DNA of 64,000 nucleotides from Kitasatospora sp. NBC_01246 (GTDB lineage: Bacteria; Actinomycetota; Actinomycetes; Streptomycetales; Streptomycetaceae), in contig NZ_CP108484.1 in assembly GCF_036226505.1 (NCBI RefSeq), positions 5,766,001-5,830,000 of the forward strand, given 5' to 3'. Positions 10,251-23,600 of this stretch are shown here, piece after piece. Under the pieces are notes generated by a model. It saw only the letters and a program-made list of their open reading frames with translations, was not told the DNA's origin and did no database searches. The position numbers were made by a program, and so were the translations under genes. The stretch's first letter is position 1; each line of letters opens with the position of its first letter.

Positions 10251-10279
10251 CGCTTTTCGGGGCGGGGATCGGCTAGAGT
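10251..10279 (+). promoter_or_regulatory. second rRNA promoter candidate (-10 TAGAGT)
   Basis: A consensus-like -10 (TAGAGT, 10274-10279) without a recognisable -35 at the usual distance. Multiple tandem promoters are the rule for Streptomyces rRNA operons. Confidence 0.4.
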
Positions 10280-10343
10280 TTGAAACGTCGGACAGGGCGT
10301 CAAGCCCGGGAAGACACCAGCGAGTTGGATGAACGAAGCGCCG

Positions 10344-10372
10344 GAAACGGAGCGGAAAACATCTGGTAAGCT
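10344..10372 (+). promoter_or_regulatory. proximal rRNA promoter candidate (-10 TAAGCT)
   Basis: TAAGCT at 10367-10372 lies in the context ATCTGG-TAAGCT-GGAAAC, which corresponds in position to the last promoter before the conserved leader in Streptomyces rrn operons. The -35 region is poor, as is common for these promoters. Confidence 0.5.
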
Positions 10373-10379
10373 GGAAACA

Positions 10380-10627
10380 CGAAAGAACGAAGCGCCCGGA
10401 GGGCCCGCTGGAAGGCGGTCCGAAGGAAGTGTCCGTTCCTTGAGAACTCAACAGCGTGCCAAAAGTCAACGCCAGATATGTTGACATCCCCGGCCTTGAT
10501 CCTTGTGATCGGGGTTGGAGATTCCTTTATGAAGTAAACACTAGCGAGGACGCAGTGCGCGGGGCCGCCCTATTCCGGTGGTTGCCGTGCCGCTCGACGC
10601 GAGTGCGGCTCGATTACGGGCAGACAT
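10380..10627 (+). other. rRNA leader with antitermination-type and processing elements
   Basis: The leader carries the hairpin-forming GGAAGTGTCCGTTCC stretch and the conserved CTTGAGAACTCAACAG block seen in Streptomyces rrn leaders, which is likely part of the antitermination signal. The left arm of the 16S processing stalk lies at 10452-10470. No protein-coding gene is evident between mmsA and the 16S gene. Confidence 0.6.
10452..10470 (+). other. left arm of pre-16S processing stalk
   Basis: This 19-nt segment pairs with 12210-12229 downstream of the 16S gene: AGTCAAC with GTTGACT, GCC with GGC, and CAG.GT with AC.CTG, with one mismatch and one bulge. It is the expected RNase III-type stem that loops out the 16S precursor. 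Confidence 0.75.
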
Positions 10628-12156
<1,529 letters not shown>

Positions 12157-12209
12157 AGCACATGGCCGCTTGCAGGCGAATGTTCTGCACGGTCGCTCAT
12201 GGGTGGAAC

Positions 12210-12229
12210 GTTGACTATTCGGCACACTG
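12210..12229 (+). other. right arm of pre-16S processing stalk
   Basis: Pairs with 10452-10470 in the leader. Confidence 0.75.
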
Positions 12230-12390
12230 GGTTGGCATCCGTTAGTACTGCTTCGGCGTGGAAGACGGATTGTTGATCGGGTGTGTCGGGCACGTTGTTG
12301 GGTCCTGAGGGAACGGCCGTATAGTCGTTGCTTCAGAGATGCCGGTCCCACTGAAGAGATGCCTTTGGGTGTCTTGGCGGTGGGTGACTG

Positions 12391-12425
12391 GTCGTTGTTT
12401 GAGAACTGCACAGTGGACGCGAGCA
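12391..12425 (+). other. left arm of pre-23S processing stalk
   Basis: 12409-12425 is perfectly complementary (17 bp) to 15555-15571, and 12391-12400 (10 bp) to 15580-15589, with a small internal loop between. This is the pre-23S RNase III stem. Confidence 0.85.
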
Positions 12426-12430
12426 TCTGT

Positions 12431-15551
<3,121 letters not shown>

Positions 15552-15554
15552 AGT

Positions 15555-15589
15555 TGCTCGCGTCCACTGTGTTGTTCTGAAACAACGAC
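15555..15589 (+). other. right arm of pre-23S processing stalk
   Basis: Complementary to 12391-12425 on the other side of the 23S gene. Confidence 0.85.
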
Positions 15590-15634
15590 CCCCATGACAT
15601 GGCCTGTCGTGGGTGCGGTGATAAGTTTCATAGT

Positions 15635-15753
15635 GTTTCGGTGGTCATAGCGTGAGGGAAACGCCCGGTTACATTCCGAACCCGGAAGCTAAGCCTCACA
15701 GCGCCGATGGTACTGCAGGGGGGACCCTGTGGGAGAGTAGGACGCCGCCGAAC
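15635..15753 (+). rRNA. rrf: 5S ribosomal RNA
   Basis: 119-nt 5S gene 83 nt after the 23S. It contains the actinobacterial core CCCGGTTACATTCCGAACC and the closing GAGAGTAGGACGCCGCCG. Its 5' GTTTCGGTGG pairs with the 3' CCGCCGAAC. The exact ends may shift by one or two bases. Confidence 0.97.
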
Positions 15754-15762
15754 AATCATTCC

Positions 15763-15798
15763 AAAAAGACCCCCTCCCGTTCGGGAGGGGGTCTTTTT
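15763..15798 (+). terminator. rRNA operon terminator
   Basis: Perfect 16-bp stem (15763-15778 against 15783-15798) with a GTTC loop and terminal A5/T5 tracts, directly after 5S. It is the most canonical rho-independent terminator in the window. Confidence 0.97.
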
Positions 15799-15847
15799 GC
15801 GTTAACGTCTCCCCAGCACACCCCGCTCGGTGGAGAGGCGCGAACCG

Positions 15848-16699
15848 TTGCAGAACCTGACTCTTACCTGGCAGTCCGCCGGGGGCGCCGCGGTCGCTCT
15901 CTACGGAGGCGCGTACGCGGCCGCCCGGGTGCGGCGCGCACCGCTGTCGGCGCTGCTGCGGGAGGCCGGCACCTTGCTGGCGCTGTTCGCGCTCTGGCAG
16001 CTGGTGGGGCACCTCTCGCTGATGAGCGCCGAGCACGCGCTGGACCGGGCGAGCTGGATCCACCGGACGGAGCTGGCGATCGGCCTGCCGGACGAGGCCT
16101 CCTGGCAGGCGGCCGTGACCTCGTGTCCGGCCGTGGTGAAGGCGGCGAACTACTACTACGCGTCGATGCACTTCACCGTGATGATCGCGGTGCTGCTCTG
16201 GGTCTTCGTGCGGCACCGGGCCCGCTACCCGTGGGTGCGGAACACGGTCGTGATCACGACGGCGATCTGCCTGGCGGTGCAGTTCATCCCGGTGGCGCCG
16301 CCCCGGATGCTGCCGCAGGAGGGGTTCGTCGACGTCGCGGCCGAGTACGGGCAGTCGGTGTACGGCGGCGCGGTCGGCGGGATGGTCAAGGTCGCCCAGC
16401 TGTCGGCGATGCCGTCGGTGCACGTGGCCTGGTGCGTGCTGGCGGCGGTCGCGGTGATCAGGGTGTCGTCGAGCCCGCTGCGCTGGCTGGTGGTCCTGCA
16501 CCCGGTGCTGACCGTCGCGGTGGTGGTGGTCACGGCCAACCACTTCTGGGCGGACGGCCTGGTGGCCGTGGTGATCCTGCTCTTCGCGTACGCGGTCCAG
16601 GCGGCCTGCGGCCGCCGGCGGGCCCGCCGGGCGGCGTCCGGTCCGGACGCCGCGGTGGCCGGAGCCCAGGCCGGGGAGCACGTCACCACCGGGAGCTGA
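15848..16699 (+). CDS. PAP2/inositolphosphotransferase-family membrane protein
   Basis: 283-aa integral membrane protein with about six membrane segments, of the PAP2/Aur1-Ipt1 group (phosphatidic-acid phosphatase fold; lipid phosphatase or phosphotransferase). The motifs SAMPSVHVAW (residues about 181-190) and TANHFWADGL (about 226-235) supply the two active-site His regions, while the Arg/Lys motif is the less conserved VAPPRML. Start: TTG at 15848 with GGAGAGG 9 nt upstream; an in-frame GTG at 15830 overlaps that Shine-Dalgarno and is less likely. The gene begins 50 nt after the rRNA terminator and is convergent with the next gene. Substrate unknown. Confidence 0.85.
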   Translation: MQNLTLTWQSAGGAAVALYGGAYAAARVRRAPLSALLREAGTLLALFALWQLVGHLSLMSAEHALDRASWIHRTELAIGLPDEASWQAAVTSCPAVVKAANYYYASMHFTVMIAVLLWVFVRHRARYPWVRNTVVITTAICLAVQFIPVAPPRMLPQEGFVDVAAEYGQSVYGGAVGGMVKVAQLSAMPSVHVAWCVLAAVAVIRVSSSPLRWLVVLHPVLTVAVVVVTANHFWADGLVAVVILLFAYAVQAACGRRRARRAASGPDAAVAGAQAGEHVTTGS

Positions 16700-16720
16700 C
16701 CGGGGCGCGAGCAGTACGGG

Positions 16721-16763
16721 CCGGTGGGCCGGACCTCCCCGGAAGGGAGGTCCGGCCCACCGG
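16721..16763. terminator. bidirectional terminator between convergent genes
   Basis: Perfect 19-bp inverted repeat (16721-16739 against 16745-16763) with a CGGAA loop in the gap between the PAP2-family gene and the acetate-transporter-family gene. Confidence 0.9.
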
Positions 16764-16780
16764 CGTTCGCGTGTCGGGTG

Positions 16781-17344
16781 TTACTTGACCGGCAGTGCCA
16801 CCCGGCCCCACGCGCTGTTGGTCATGGCCGCGGTGGCCCAGTACCAGGCGACCAGCCCGGAGGCCGCGGCGACCCAGCCGGCGAACTTGGCGAGCCCGCC
16901 GGAGGTGGCGAAGGTCGCGACGGCGGAGAGCACCAGGGAGACGGTCAGCAGGCCGTACACCGCGCGGCTGAACCAGCCAGCCTTCCAGCTCGCGGCGGTG
17001 AGGGTGAGCGCGAGCAGGGCCCAGAGCAGCAGGAACAGGCCAGCCGCGTTCTTGCCGGCCCCGCCGGCGGCCGACCAGGTGGCCCAGAAGGCGCCCAGGC
17101 TGGTGAAGGCCGTGCCGGTGAAGCCCTCGCCGGCCCGGAGCTGCCAGAGGCCGGCGATGAACAGGGTGAGGCCGCCGAGGAGGTGGGCGAGACGGGCGGA
17201 GTCCCCGACCCCGGTGCCACTGAAGATGCCAGTGGAGAGGAGGCCGTAGGCGAGGAGGGTCAGGCCGAGGGCGAGGTAACCGAGGTTCCCCGCGTCGGCT
17301 CCGGTGGAGCGGGCGTTCAGTGCCCCGGTAGCTTCGTTGCTCAC
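16781..17344 (-). CDS. GPR1/FUN34/YaaH (SatP) family membrane transporter
   Basis: 187-aa membrane protein with six hydrophobic segments, the size and topology of SatP/YaaH acetate-succinate channels. The first segment GYLALGLTLLAYGL and the GGLTLFIAGLWQLRAGEGFTGTAF block match the family (the latter corresponds to the GG..Q...G..E...GNTFG-like region). The NPAPLG motif at the start of the first helix in characterised acetate transporters is reduced to GNLGYLALG, so acetate specificity is not proven. It ends 17 bp from the bidirectional terminator. A 288-bp upstream gap separates it from osaC on the same strand, so it should have its own promoter. Confidence 0.85.
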   Translation of the reverse strand: MSNEATGALNARSTGADAGNLGYLALGLTLLAYGLLSTGIFSGTGVGDSARLAHLLGGLTLFIAGLWQLRAGEGFTGTAFTSLGAFWATWSAAGGAGKNAAGLFLLLWALLALTLTAASWKAGWFSRAVYGLLTVSLVLSAVATFATSGGLAKFAGWVAAASGLVAWYWATAAMTNSAWGRVALPVK

Positions 17345-17559
17345 CGGAGGCTCCTTTCACTCTGGGCGCGCGCAGGGCGCTGTGAACCGCAGGAGGATGT
17401 TCGATGAGGTGGATGCGCGCGACCGCGCCGAGGGCGCACCACAGGAGGGTGCGACGGCTGCGGTCAGAATGATGGGCCAGCGCGAAGAACTGCTGGTCGT
17501 GTCCCCGCCGGGGGATTCCCCGGTGAGATCGGTGTACCCGGCCGGACCAGCTTGTACCC

Positions 17560-17574
17560 TTGTGAATCACACAA
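17560..17574. promoter_or_regulatory. perfect small palindrome upstream of the SatP-family gene, possible operator
   Basis: TTGTG-N5-CACAA, perfect dyad symmetry in a locally AT-rich patch about 215 bp upstream of the transporter start. The spacing is not the CRP (N6) or Rex consensus, so the binder is unknown. No other notable element was seen in 17345-17632. Confidence 0.3.
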
Positions 17575-17632
17575 TTTGTGGCGTCGTCAGCTGTGGAACG
17601 CTCATGGTTGGACCCCGGGTGAGCAGACTCGG

Positions 17633-20194
17633 TCAGCCCGGGCGCTGGGTGGGGACGCGCAGGGTGAGGATCGCCATGTCGTCGGACGGCGGCTCCGGCG
17701 CGAAGCGTTCGACCGCCCGCTGCACGCGCAGGGCGACCGCACCGGCCGTCAGCCCGGTACAGCCGGTGAGCACCTCGGCCAGGCCGTCGTCGCCCAGCAT
17801 CCGCGACCCCTCGCGGCGTTCGGTCACGCCGTCGGTGACGCAGAGCAGGACCTCGCCGGGGGAGAGCACCAAGTGCTCCGCGGTCAGGTCGAGTTCCTCC
17901 ATCACGCCGAGCAGCGGCTGCGGGGTGGCGGCCCGGTCGACCTGGCCGTCGGTGCGCAGCCGCAGCGGCAGCGGGTGGCCGGCGCAGACCATGGACAGCT
18001 CGGTGCTGCCGTCCGGTCGGGGCGTGAGCTCGCCGTAGAGCAGGGTGAGGAAGCGGCTTCGCGAACCCTCGTCCAGGATGGCCGCGTTGAGCCTGCTGAG
18101 GACCTGCGGGGCGTCCAGTCCCTCGCGGGCGAGCAGCCGCAGCGAGTGCCGGGCCAGGCCGGTGACGGAGGCGGCCTCGGGACCGGTGCCGCAGACGTCG
18201 CCGATGGCGAAGCCGTAGGTGCCCTCGCGGATGGTGAAGAGGTCGTAGAAGTCGCCGCCGACCTCGTTGCCCTCGCCGGCGGCCTGGTAGTACACGTCCA
18301 CCTCGACGCCCGGGATCTCGGGCAGGTCCGGGGGGAGCAGACTGCGCTGCAGCGCCTGGCTGGTGGCGGTGCGCTCGGAGTAGAGGCGGGAGTTGTCGAG
18401 GGCGAGGGCGGCCCGCCGGGAGAGGTCCTCGGCGAGTTCCAGGATCTCCTGGCGGAACCGGACGCCGGCCGGGACGCCGAGCGCGAGCAGGCCGATGACC
18501 CGGTTGCGGGCGGCCAGCGGCAGGACCACCGTCTCACCGAGCAGGCCGGAGAGCTCGGGGTTCGCGGAAAGCCCGCCGGTCCGCGCGGTCTCGGCCGGCG
18601 CCGCCCAGAAGCGGGCGCCGTGAGTGGGTCCGGAGTCCGGGGCGGGCGTCTTGTCGAGCAGGGCGCGCAGCGGGTCGATGCGGTCCTCGTCCTCGTGCAG
18701 CACGAAGGCGAGGGAGGCCGGGGCGCCGTGGTCGCCGTTGGTGTACACGGCGCACCAGGAGGCGAGGGTGGGGACGGCCATCTGCGCCATCAGGGCGAGC
18801 GTCTGCTCGTGCTCCAGGGTGCCGGCCAGCAGGTCGGAGGCCTCGACCAGGAAGGAGAGCGAGCCGCGGCGCAGCCGTTCGAGCTCGGTGAGCCGGGTGC
18901 TCTCGATGGCCAGGGCGACCCGGTCGGCGGCGAACTGCAGGCGCAGCGCGTCCTCGTTGTCGTAGCGGCCGGGCGCGGCGGCGGCGATGCCCAGCGAGCC
19001 GATCAGCCGGCCCTCGACCTTGAGCGGGACGGTGAGCAGCGAGCGCATGCCGCTGTCGCTGAGCACCGGCAGACCGGTCGGCCGGGTGGCGAGGTCCTCG
19101 TGGACGGACGGCAGGCGGGCGGAGTCGTAGCGGTTGCCGGTGCCGACCGGGAAGCGGGTGTGGCGGCGGTGGCCGGAGGTGAGGCCGGTGGCGGCCCGGA
19201 CCTCGAACTCGGTCTCGTCGTCGGTGGTGAGCAGCAGGTAGGCGGCGTCGCCGTCGAGCAGGTCGCGGGCGCGTTCGACGGTGCGCTGGAGCAGGGTGTC
19301 CAGGTCGTCGGTGGCGGTGGGACCGGCGAGCAGGTCCAGCCGGGAGCCGGTCGGGTCGGGCTTGTCGCCGGGCAGCGCCCGGGCGGGCGAGCGGAGCACC
19401 GCGCGGTCGGGTTCGAGGACGAGCAGGCAGAGCGTGGACGGGACGCCCTCGGTGTCGCGGATGCGGACCTGCAGGCCGTAGACCTCGACGGTCCGGCCGT
19501 CGGCGTGGCGCAGGCCGTAGCTGCCCTCCCAGCGGGCCAGCCGCAGCGTCGCGGCCAGCCCGAGCCCGGTGCCGGGGCCCTGCGGCCAGACGGTGAGGTC
19601 GGCCCAGGGGCGGCCGAGCACGGTGTCGGCGGGGTGCTGGAAGAGCGCCTCGGCGTCCGGGTTCCAGGCGAGCACGCGGCCGTCGTCGTCGAGCTGGACG
19701 ACGGCGACGTGGACCGGTCCGGCGCTGCTGGGCAGTTCGCTGCCCGGGGTGGCGGGGACGGCGTAGCGGGTGCCGGTGACGTGGGCGGGCAGGGCGAGCC
19801 GGAACCAGACGGTCTTGCGGCCGGCGGAGTACTCGACGCCCCAGCGTTCGGCGAGGGCGGAGCACATCAACAGGCCGCGGCCGCCTTCGCCGTCGGGGTC
19901 GGCGTAGCGCTCGGAGGCGGTGACGGGGACGTCGGCGAAGGACGGCAGACCGCGCTCGGGGTGGTGGTCGGTGACCTCGATCCGGACGGTCTCCTCCTCG
20001 CGCAGGCAGCAGACCTCGGCGGCGGTGCCGGCGTGCACCACGGCGTTGGTGACGAGTTCGCTGACCAGGACCACGGCGTCGTCGACGATCTCGGGCAGGC
20101 CCCAGCCCAGCAGCGCGTCCCGGACGAACGAGCGGGCGGCCGAGGCCGACCGGCCGACCGGTTCGAAGGTGGCGGCTGCGCGCGCGGTGACCAC
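17633..20194 (-). CDS. osaC: OsaC: RsbW-like / PAS / GAF / PP2C multidomain regulator
   Basis: 853-aa cytosolic signalling protein. Residues 1-130 form an RsbW/SpoIIAB-type GHKL ATPase (N-box SELVTNAVVHAG, G-box GRGLLMCSALAERWGVE). A PAS-like domain follows at about 160-270, two GAF-type regions lie at about 300-610, and a C-terminal SpoIIE/PP2C phosphatase at about 640-850 has metal-ligand motifs VGGDFYDLF, IGDVCGTG and CVTDGVTERR. Start: GTG with GAGGAGA about 10 nt upstream; the longer open frame has no ribosome site. Domain order and position next to osaA-osaB and ftsK match OsaC of S. coelicolor, which modulates SigB after osmotic shock. The promoter read upstream is of SigB type. Confidence 0.9.
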   Translation of the reverse strand: MVTARAAATFEPVGRSASAARSFVRDALLGWGLPEIVDDAVVLVSELVTNAVVHAGTAAEVCCLREEETVRIEVTDHHPERGLPSFADVPVTASERYADPDGEGGRGLLMCSALAERWGVEYSAGRKTVWFRLALPAHVTGTRYAVPATPGSELPSSAGPVHVAVVQLDDDGRVLAWNPDAEALFQHPADTVLGRPWADLTVWPQGPGTGLGLAATLRLARWEGSYGLRHADGRTVEVYGLQVRIRDTEGVPSTLCLLVLEPDRAVLRSPARALPGDKPDPTGSRLDLLAGPTATDDLDTLLQRTVERARDLLDGDAAYLLLTTDDETEFEVRAATGLTSGHRRHTRFPVGTGNRYDSARLPSVHEDLATRPTGLPVLSDSGMRSLLTVPLKVEGRLIGSLGIAAAAPGRYDNEDALRLQFAADRVALAIESTRLTELERLRRGSLSFLVEASDLLAGTLEHEQTLALMAQMAVPTLASWCAVYTNGDHGAPASLAFVLHEDEDRIDPLRALLDKTPAPDSGPTHGARFWAAPAETARTGGLSANPELSGLLGETVVLPLAARNRVIGLLALGVPAGVRFRQEILELAEDLSRRAALALDNSRLYSERTATSQALQRSLLPPDLPEIPGVEVDVYYQAAGEGNEVGGDFYDLFTIREGTYGFAIGDVCGTGPEAASVTGLARHSLRLLAREGLDAPQVLSRLNAAILDEGSRSRFLTLLYGELTPRPDGSTELSMVCAGHPLPLRLRTDGQVDRAATPQPLLGVMEELDLTAEHLVLSPGEVLLCVTDGVTERREGSRMLGDDGLAEVLTGCTGLTAGAVALRVQRAVERFAPEPPSDDMAILTLRVPTQRPG

Positions 20195-20605
20195 GTTGCC
20201 ACTTCTCCTCTGCTCTGGCCTGGCTGCCCGGGTGCGGCGGCGACCTCCCCGTGGGCGCCGGCGGGGTGAGCGGCGGCGCTGGGGCGGGTCGTGGCCCGGT
20301 GCAGCGCCCCACCCTACTTTCCGGTTGGTTCCCCGTGGGGGCGGGGCGCCGAAACAGGCACCTGAGGGTGATTCTGCCCACCTGTTTCGGTCGGGGCGGT
20401 ACCAACCGAGCGCAACCGGCCGTATACCCGGTGCCGGTGCTGCCAGACTGGGGGGTCCGTGACGCCCGTGGGAGCAGTACGGTCGATGCGGGTTCCGGTG
20501 GTCCGCGAGGTCACCGGGACGCTGTAGCGCCGACCGGTGTGGCTTCGCGCCCCGAAAACGGGGCACGGGGGATCACCGGACAGTTCACGATCTGGGAGGG
20601 GCCCG
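20195..20605. other. divergent osaC-osaA intergenic region
   Basis: 411 bp without a gene. It holds the SigB-type promoter for osaC, and a small hairpin (GCCCCG-AAAA-CGGGGC, near 20549-20564) in the osaA leader. No clear SigA-type promoter for osaA could be picked. Confidence 0.6.
20424..20448 (-). promoter_or_regulatory. SigB-type promoter for osaC
   Basis: On the minus strand: GTCT, 15-nt spacer, GGGTAT. This fits the S. coelicolor SigB consensus GNNT-N14-16-GGGTAY exactly. Predicted transcription starts near 20417, giving a leader of about 220 nt before the osaC GTG. Confidence 0.6.
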
Positions 20606-23600
20606 TTGAGTTCGGCCACCAAGGACGCAACCGGTACGACGCCGCCTGCCCAGCGCGGTGTGCGGCCCGGGGCCGCGCCGCGGAGCGCGGCCGGCCGGCG
20701 AGCGAACCACAGCCGCGGAGCCGAGCCGGCGGAGCTGCGCAAGCTGCTGGCCGCGCTGACCGCGATGCGCGACGGCAACTTCCGGCGGCGGCTGACCGTG
20801 CCGGGCGACGGTCCGCTGGCCGAGATCGCCGCAGTGTTCAACGAGGTCGCCGAGCGGAACCAGCACCTGACCGGTGAGCTGGCCAGGGTCCGGCGCGCGG
20901 TGGGCCGTGAGGGCCGGCTGAACGAGCGGCTGGAGACGGGTGCGGGCGAGGGCGCCTGGATGGCGGCCGTCGACAACTGCAACGCGCTGATCGACGACCT
21001 GGCCCGGCCGATGGCCGAGGTGGGCCGGGTGCTGGCCTCGATCGCCGAGGGCGACCTGGACCAGAAGATGGAGCTGCGCTCGCTGCACAGCAACGGGGTG
21101 AGCCACCCGCTGCGCGGCGAGTACCTGAAGATCGGCCGGACGGTCAACGGGCTGGTGGACCAGCTGTCGGAGTTCACCGACGAGGTGACCCGGGTGGCCA
21201 TCGAGGTCGGTACCGAGGGCAAGCTGGGCGGCCAGGCCAAGGTGCGCAGCGTCTCGGGCAGTTGGAAGGACCTCGCGGACTCGGTCAACACGATGGCCGG
21301 CCGGCTGACCGCGCAGGTGCGCAACATCGCCCAGGTGACCACGGCGGTGGCCAAGGGCGACCTCTCGCGCAAGGTCACGGTCGAGGTGGCCGGCGAGATG
21401 CTTGAGCTGAAGAACACCGTGAACACCATGGTGGACCAGCTGAACGGCTTCGCGGCGCAGGTCACCAGGGTGGCCCGGGACGTGGGCACGGAGGGCCGCC
21501 TGGGCGGCCAGGCGCAGGTCCCGGGCGTCGCGGGGGTGTGGCGGGACCTCACCGACTCGGTGAACTTCATGGCCGACAACCTGACCGGCCAGGTGCGCAA
21601 CATCGCGCAGGTGACGACGGCGGTCGCGCGCGGGGACCTCTCGCAGAAGATCGAGGTGGACGCGCGGGGCGAGATCCTGGAGCTGAAGAACACCATCAAC
21701 ACGATGGTGGACCAGCTCTCCGGCTTCGCCGAGCAGGTGACCCGGGTGGCCCGCCAGGTCGGTACCGAGGGCCGCCTGGGCGGTCAGGCACAGGTGCCGG
21801 GCGCCGCCGGGGTCTGGCGGGACCTCACCGACAACGTCAACTTCATGGCGAACAACCTCACCGATCAGGTGCGCAACATCGCGCAGGTGACGACGGCGGT
21901 GGCCAAGGGCGACCTGTCGCAGAAGATCCAGGTGGACGCGCGGGGCGAGATCCTGGAGCTGAAGAACACCATCAACACGATGGTGGACCAGCTGGGCGCC
22001 TTCGCCGACGAGGTGACCAGAGTCGCCCGGGACGTCGGTACCGAGGGAATCCTCGGCGGTCAGGCGAGCGTGCCGGGGGTCTCCGGCACCTGGAAGGACC
22101 TGACCAACAGCGTCAACCTGATGGCCAACAACCTGACCAGCCAGGTCCGCAACATCGCGGAGGTCACCACGGCGGTCGCGCGCGGCGACGTCTCCAAGAA
22201 GATCACCGTCGACGCCCGCGGCGAGATCCTGGAGCTGGTCACCACCGTCAACACGATGGTCGACCAGCTCTCGGCGTTCGCCGACGAGGTGACCCGGGTG
22301 GCCCGCGAGGTGGGTACCGAGGGGATCCTGGGCGGCCAGGCCCGGGTCCGCGGGGTGTCGGGCATCTGGAAGGACCTGACCGACAACGTCAACTTCATGG
22401 CGTCCAATCTGACCAGCCAGGTGCGCAACATCGCCGAGGTCGCCACCGCGGTGGCCCGCGGTGACCTCTCCAAGAAGATCGACATCGAGGCGCAGGGCGA
22501 GGTCGCCGCGCTGGCCGGCACCCTGAACACGATGGTCGACCAGCTCTCCGCCTTCGCGGTGGAGGTGACCCGGGTGGCCCGCGAGGTCGGCACCGACGGC
22601 ATCCTGGGCGGCCAGGCCGGGGTGCCGGGCGTGGCCGGGATCTGGAAGGACCTGACCGACAACGTCAACCTGATGGCCAACAACCTCACCGGGCAGGTCC
22701 GCAACATCGCCCTGGTGATCACGGCGGTGGCCCGCGGCGACCTCTCGCAGAAGATCGACGTCGATGCGCGCGGCGAGATCCTGCAGCTCAAGACCAGCAT
22801 CAACACCATGGTCGACCAGCTCTCGGCGTTCGCCGACGAGGTGACCCGGGTGGCCCGCGAGGTGGGTACCGACGGGCGGCTCGGCGGCCAGGCCCGCGTC
22901 CCCGGCGTGGACGGCACCTGGCAGGACCTCACCGAGTCGGTGAACGAGCTGGCCAACAACCTGACCCGGCAGGTGCGCGCGATCGCCCAGGTCGCCACCG
23001 CGGTGACCAGGGGCGATCTCTCGCTGCGGATCGACGTGGACGCGTCCGGTGAGCTCGACGAGCTCAAGGACAACATCAACCAGATGATCGCCAACCTGCG
23101 CGAGACCACGCGCACCAACCAGGAACAGGACTGGCTGAAGACCAACCTGGCCCGGATCTCCGGCCTGCTGCAGGGCCGCCGGGACCTGGAGGCGGTCGCT
23201 TCGCTGATCATGACCGAGCTGACCCCGGTGGTCTCGGCCCAGCACGGCGCGTTCTTCCTGGCCCAGCCGGCCGGCCGGACCGCCGAGCTGATCACCGAGG
23301 ACGACGACGAGAACGACACCGTGCTGCGGCTGATCGGCAGCTACGGCTACCAGCGGCGGGCGATGCCGACGACCTTCCGGCCCGGCGAGTCGCTGATCGG
23401 CCAGGCGGCGGTGGAGAAGCGCTCGATCATCCTCAAGGAGGCCCCGCCCGGGTACCTGAAGATCGCCTCGGGCCTCGGGGAGGCCTCGCCGGCCCACATC
23501 GTGGTGCTGCCGGTGCTGTTCGAGGGCCGCCTGCTGGGCGTGATCGAGCTGGCCACCTTCAGCTCCTTCACCACCGTCGCGCTGGACTTCCTCAACCAGA

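Noticed and set aside
15763..15798. The rRNA terminator considered as an attachment site or insertion scar.
   Set aside because: It is a simple perfect hairpin with A/T tracts directly after 5S; no flanking direct repeats or integrase gene.
21185..23116. Regularly spaced repeats considered as a CRISPR-like or satellite array.
   Set aside because: The units are 276 bp, in frame and entirely coding; they are HAMP-type protein repeats.
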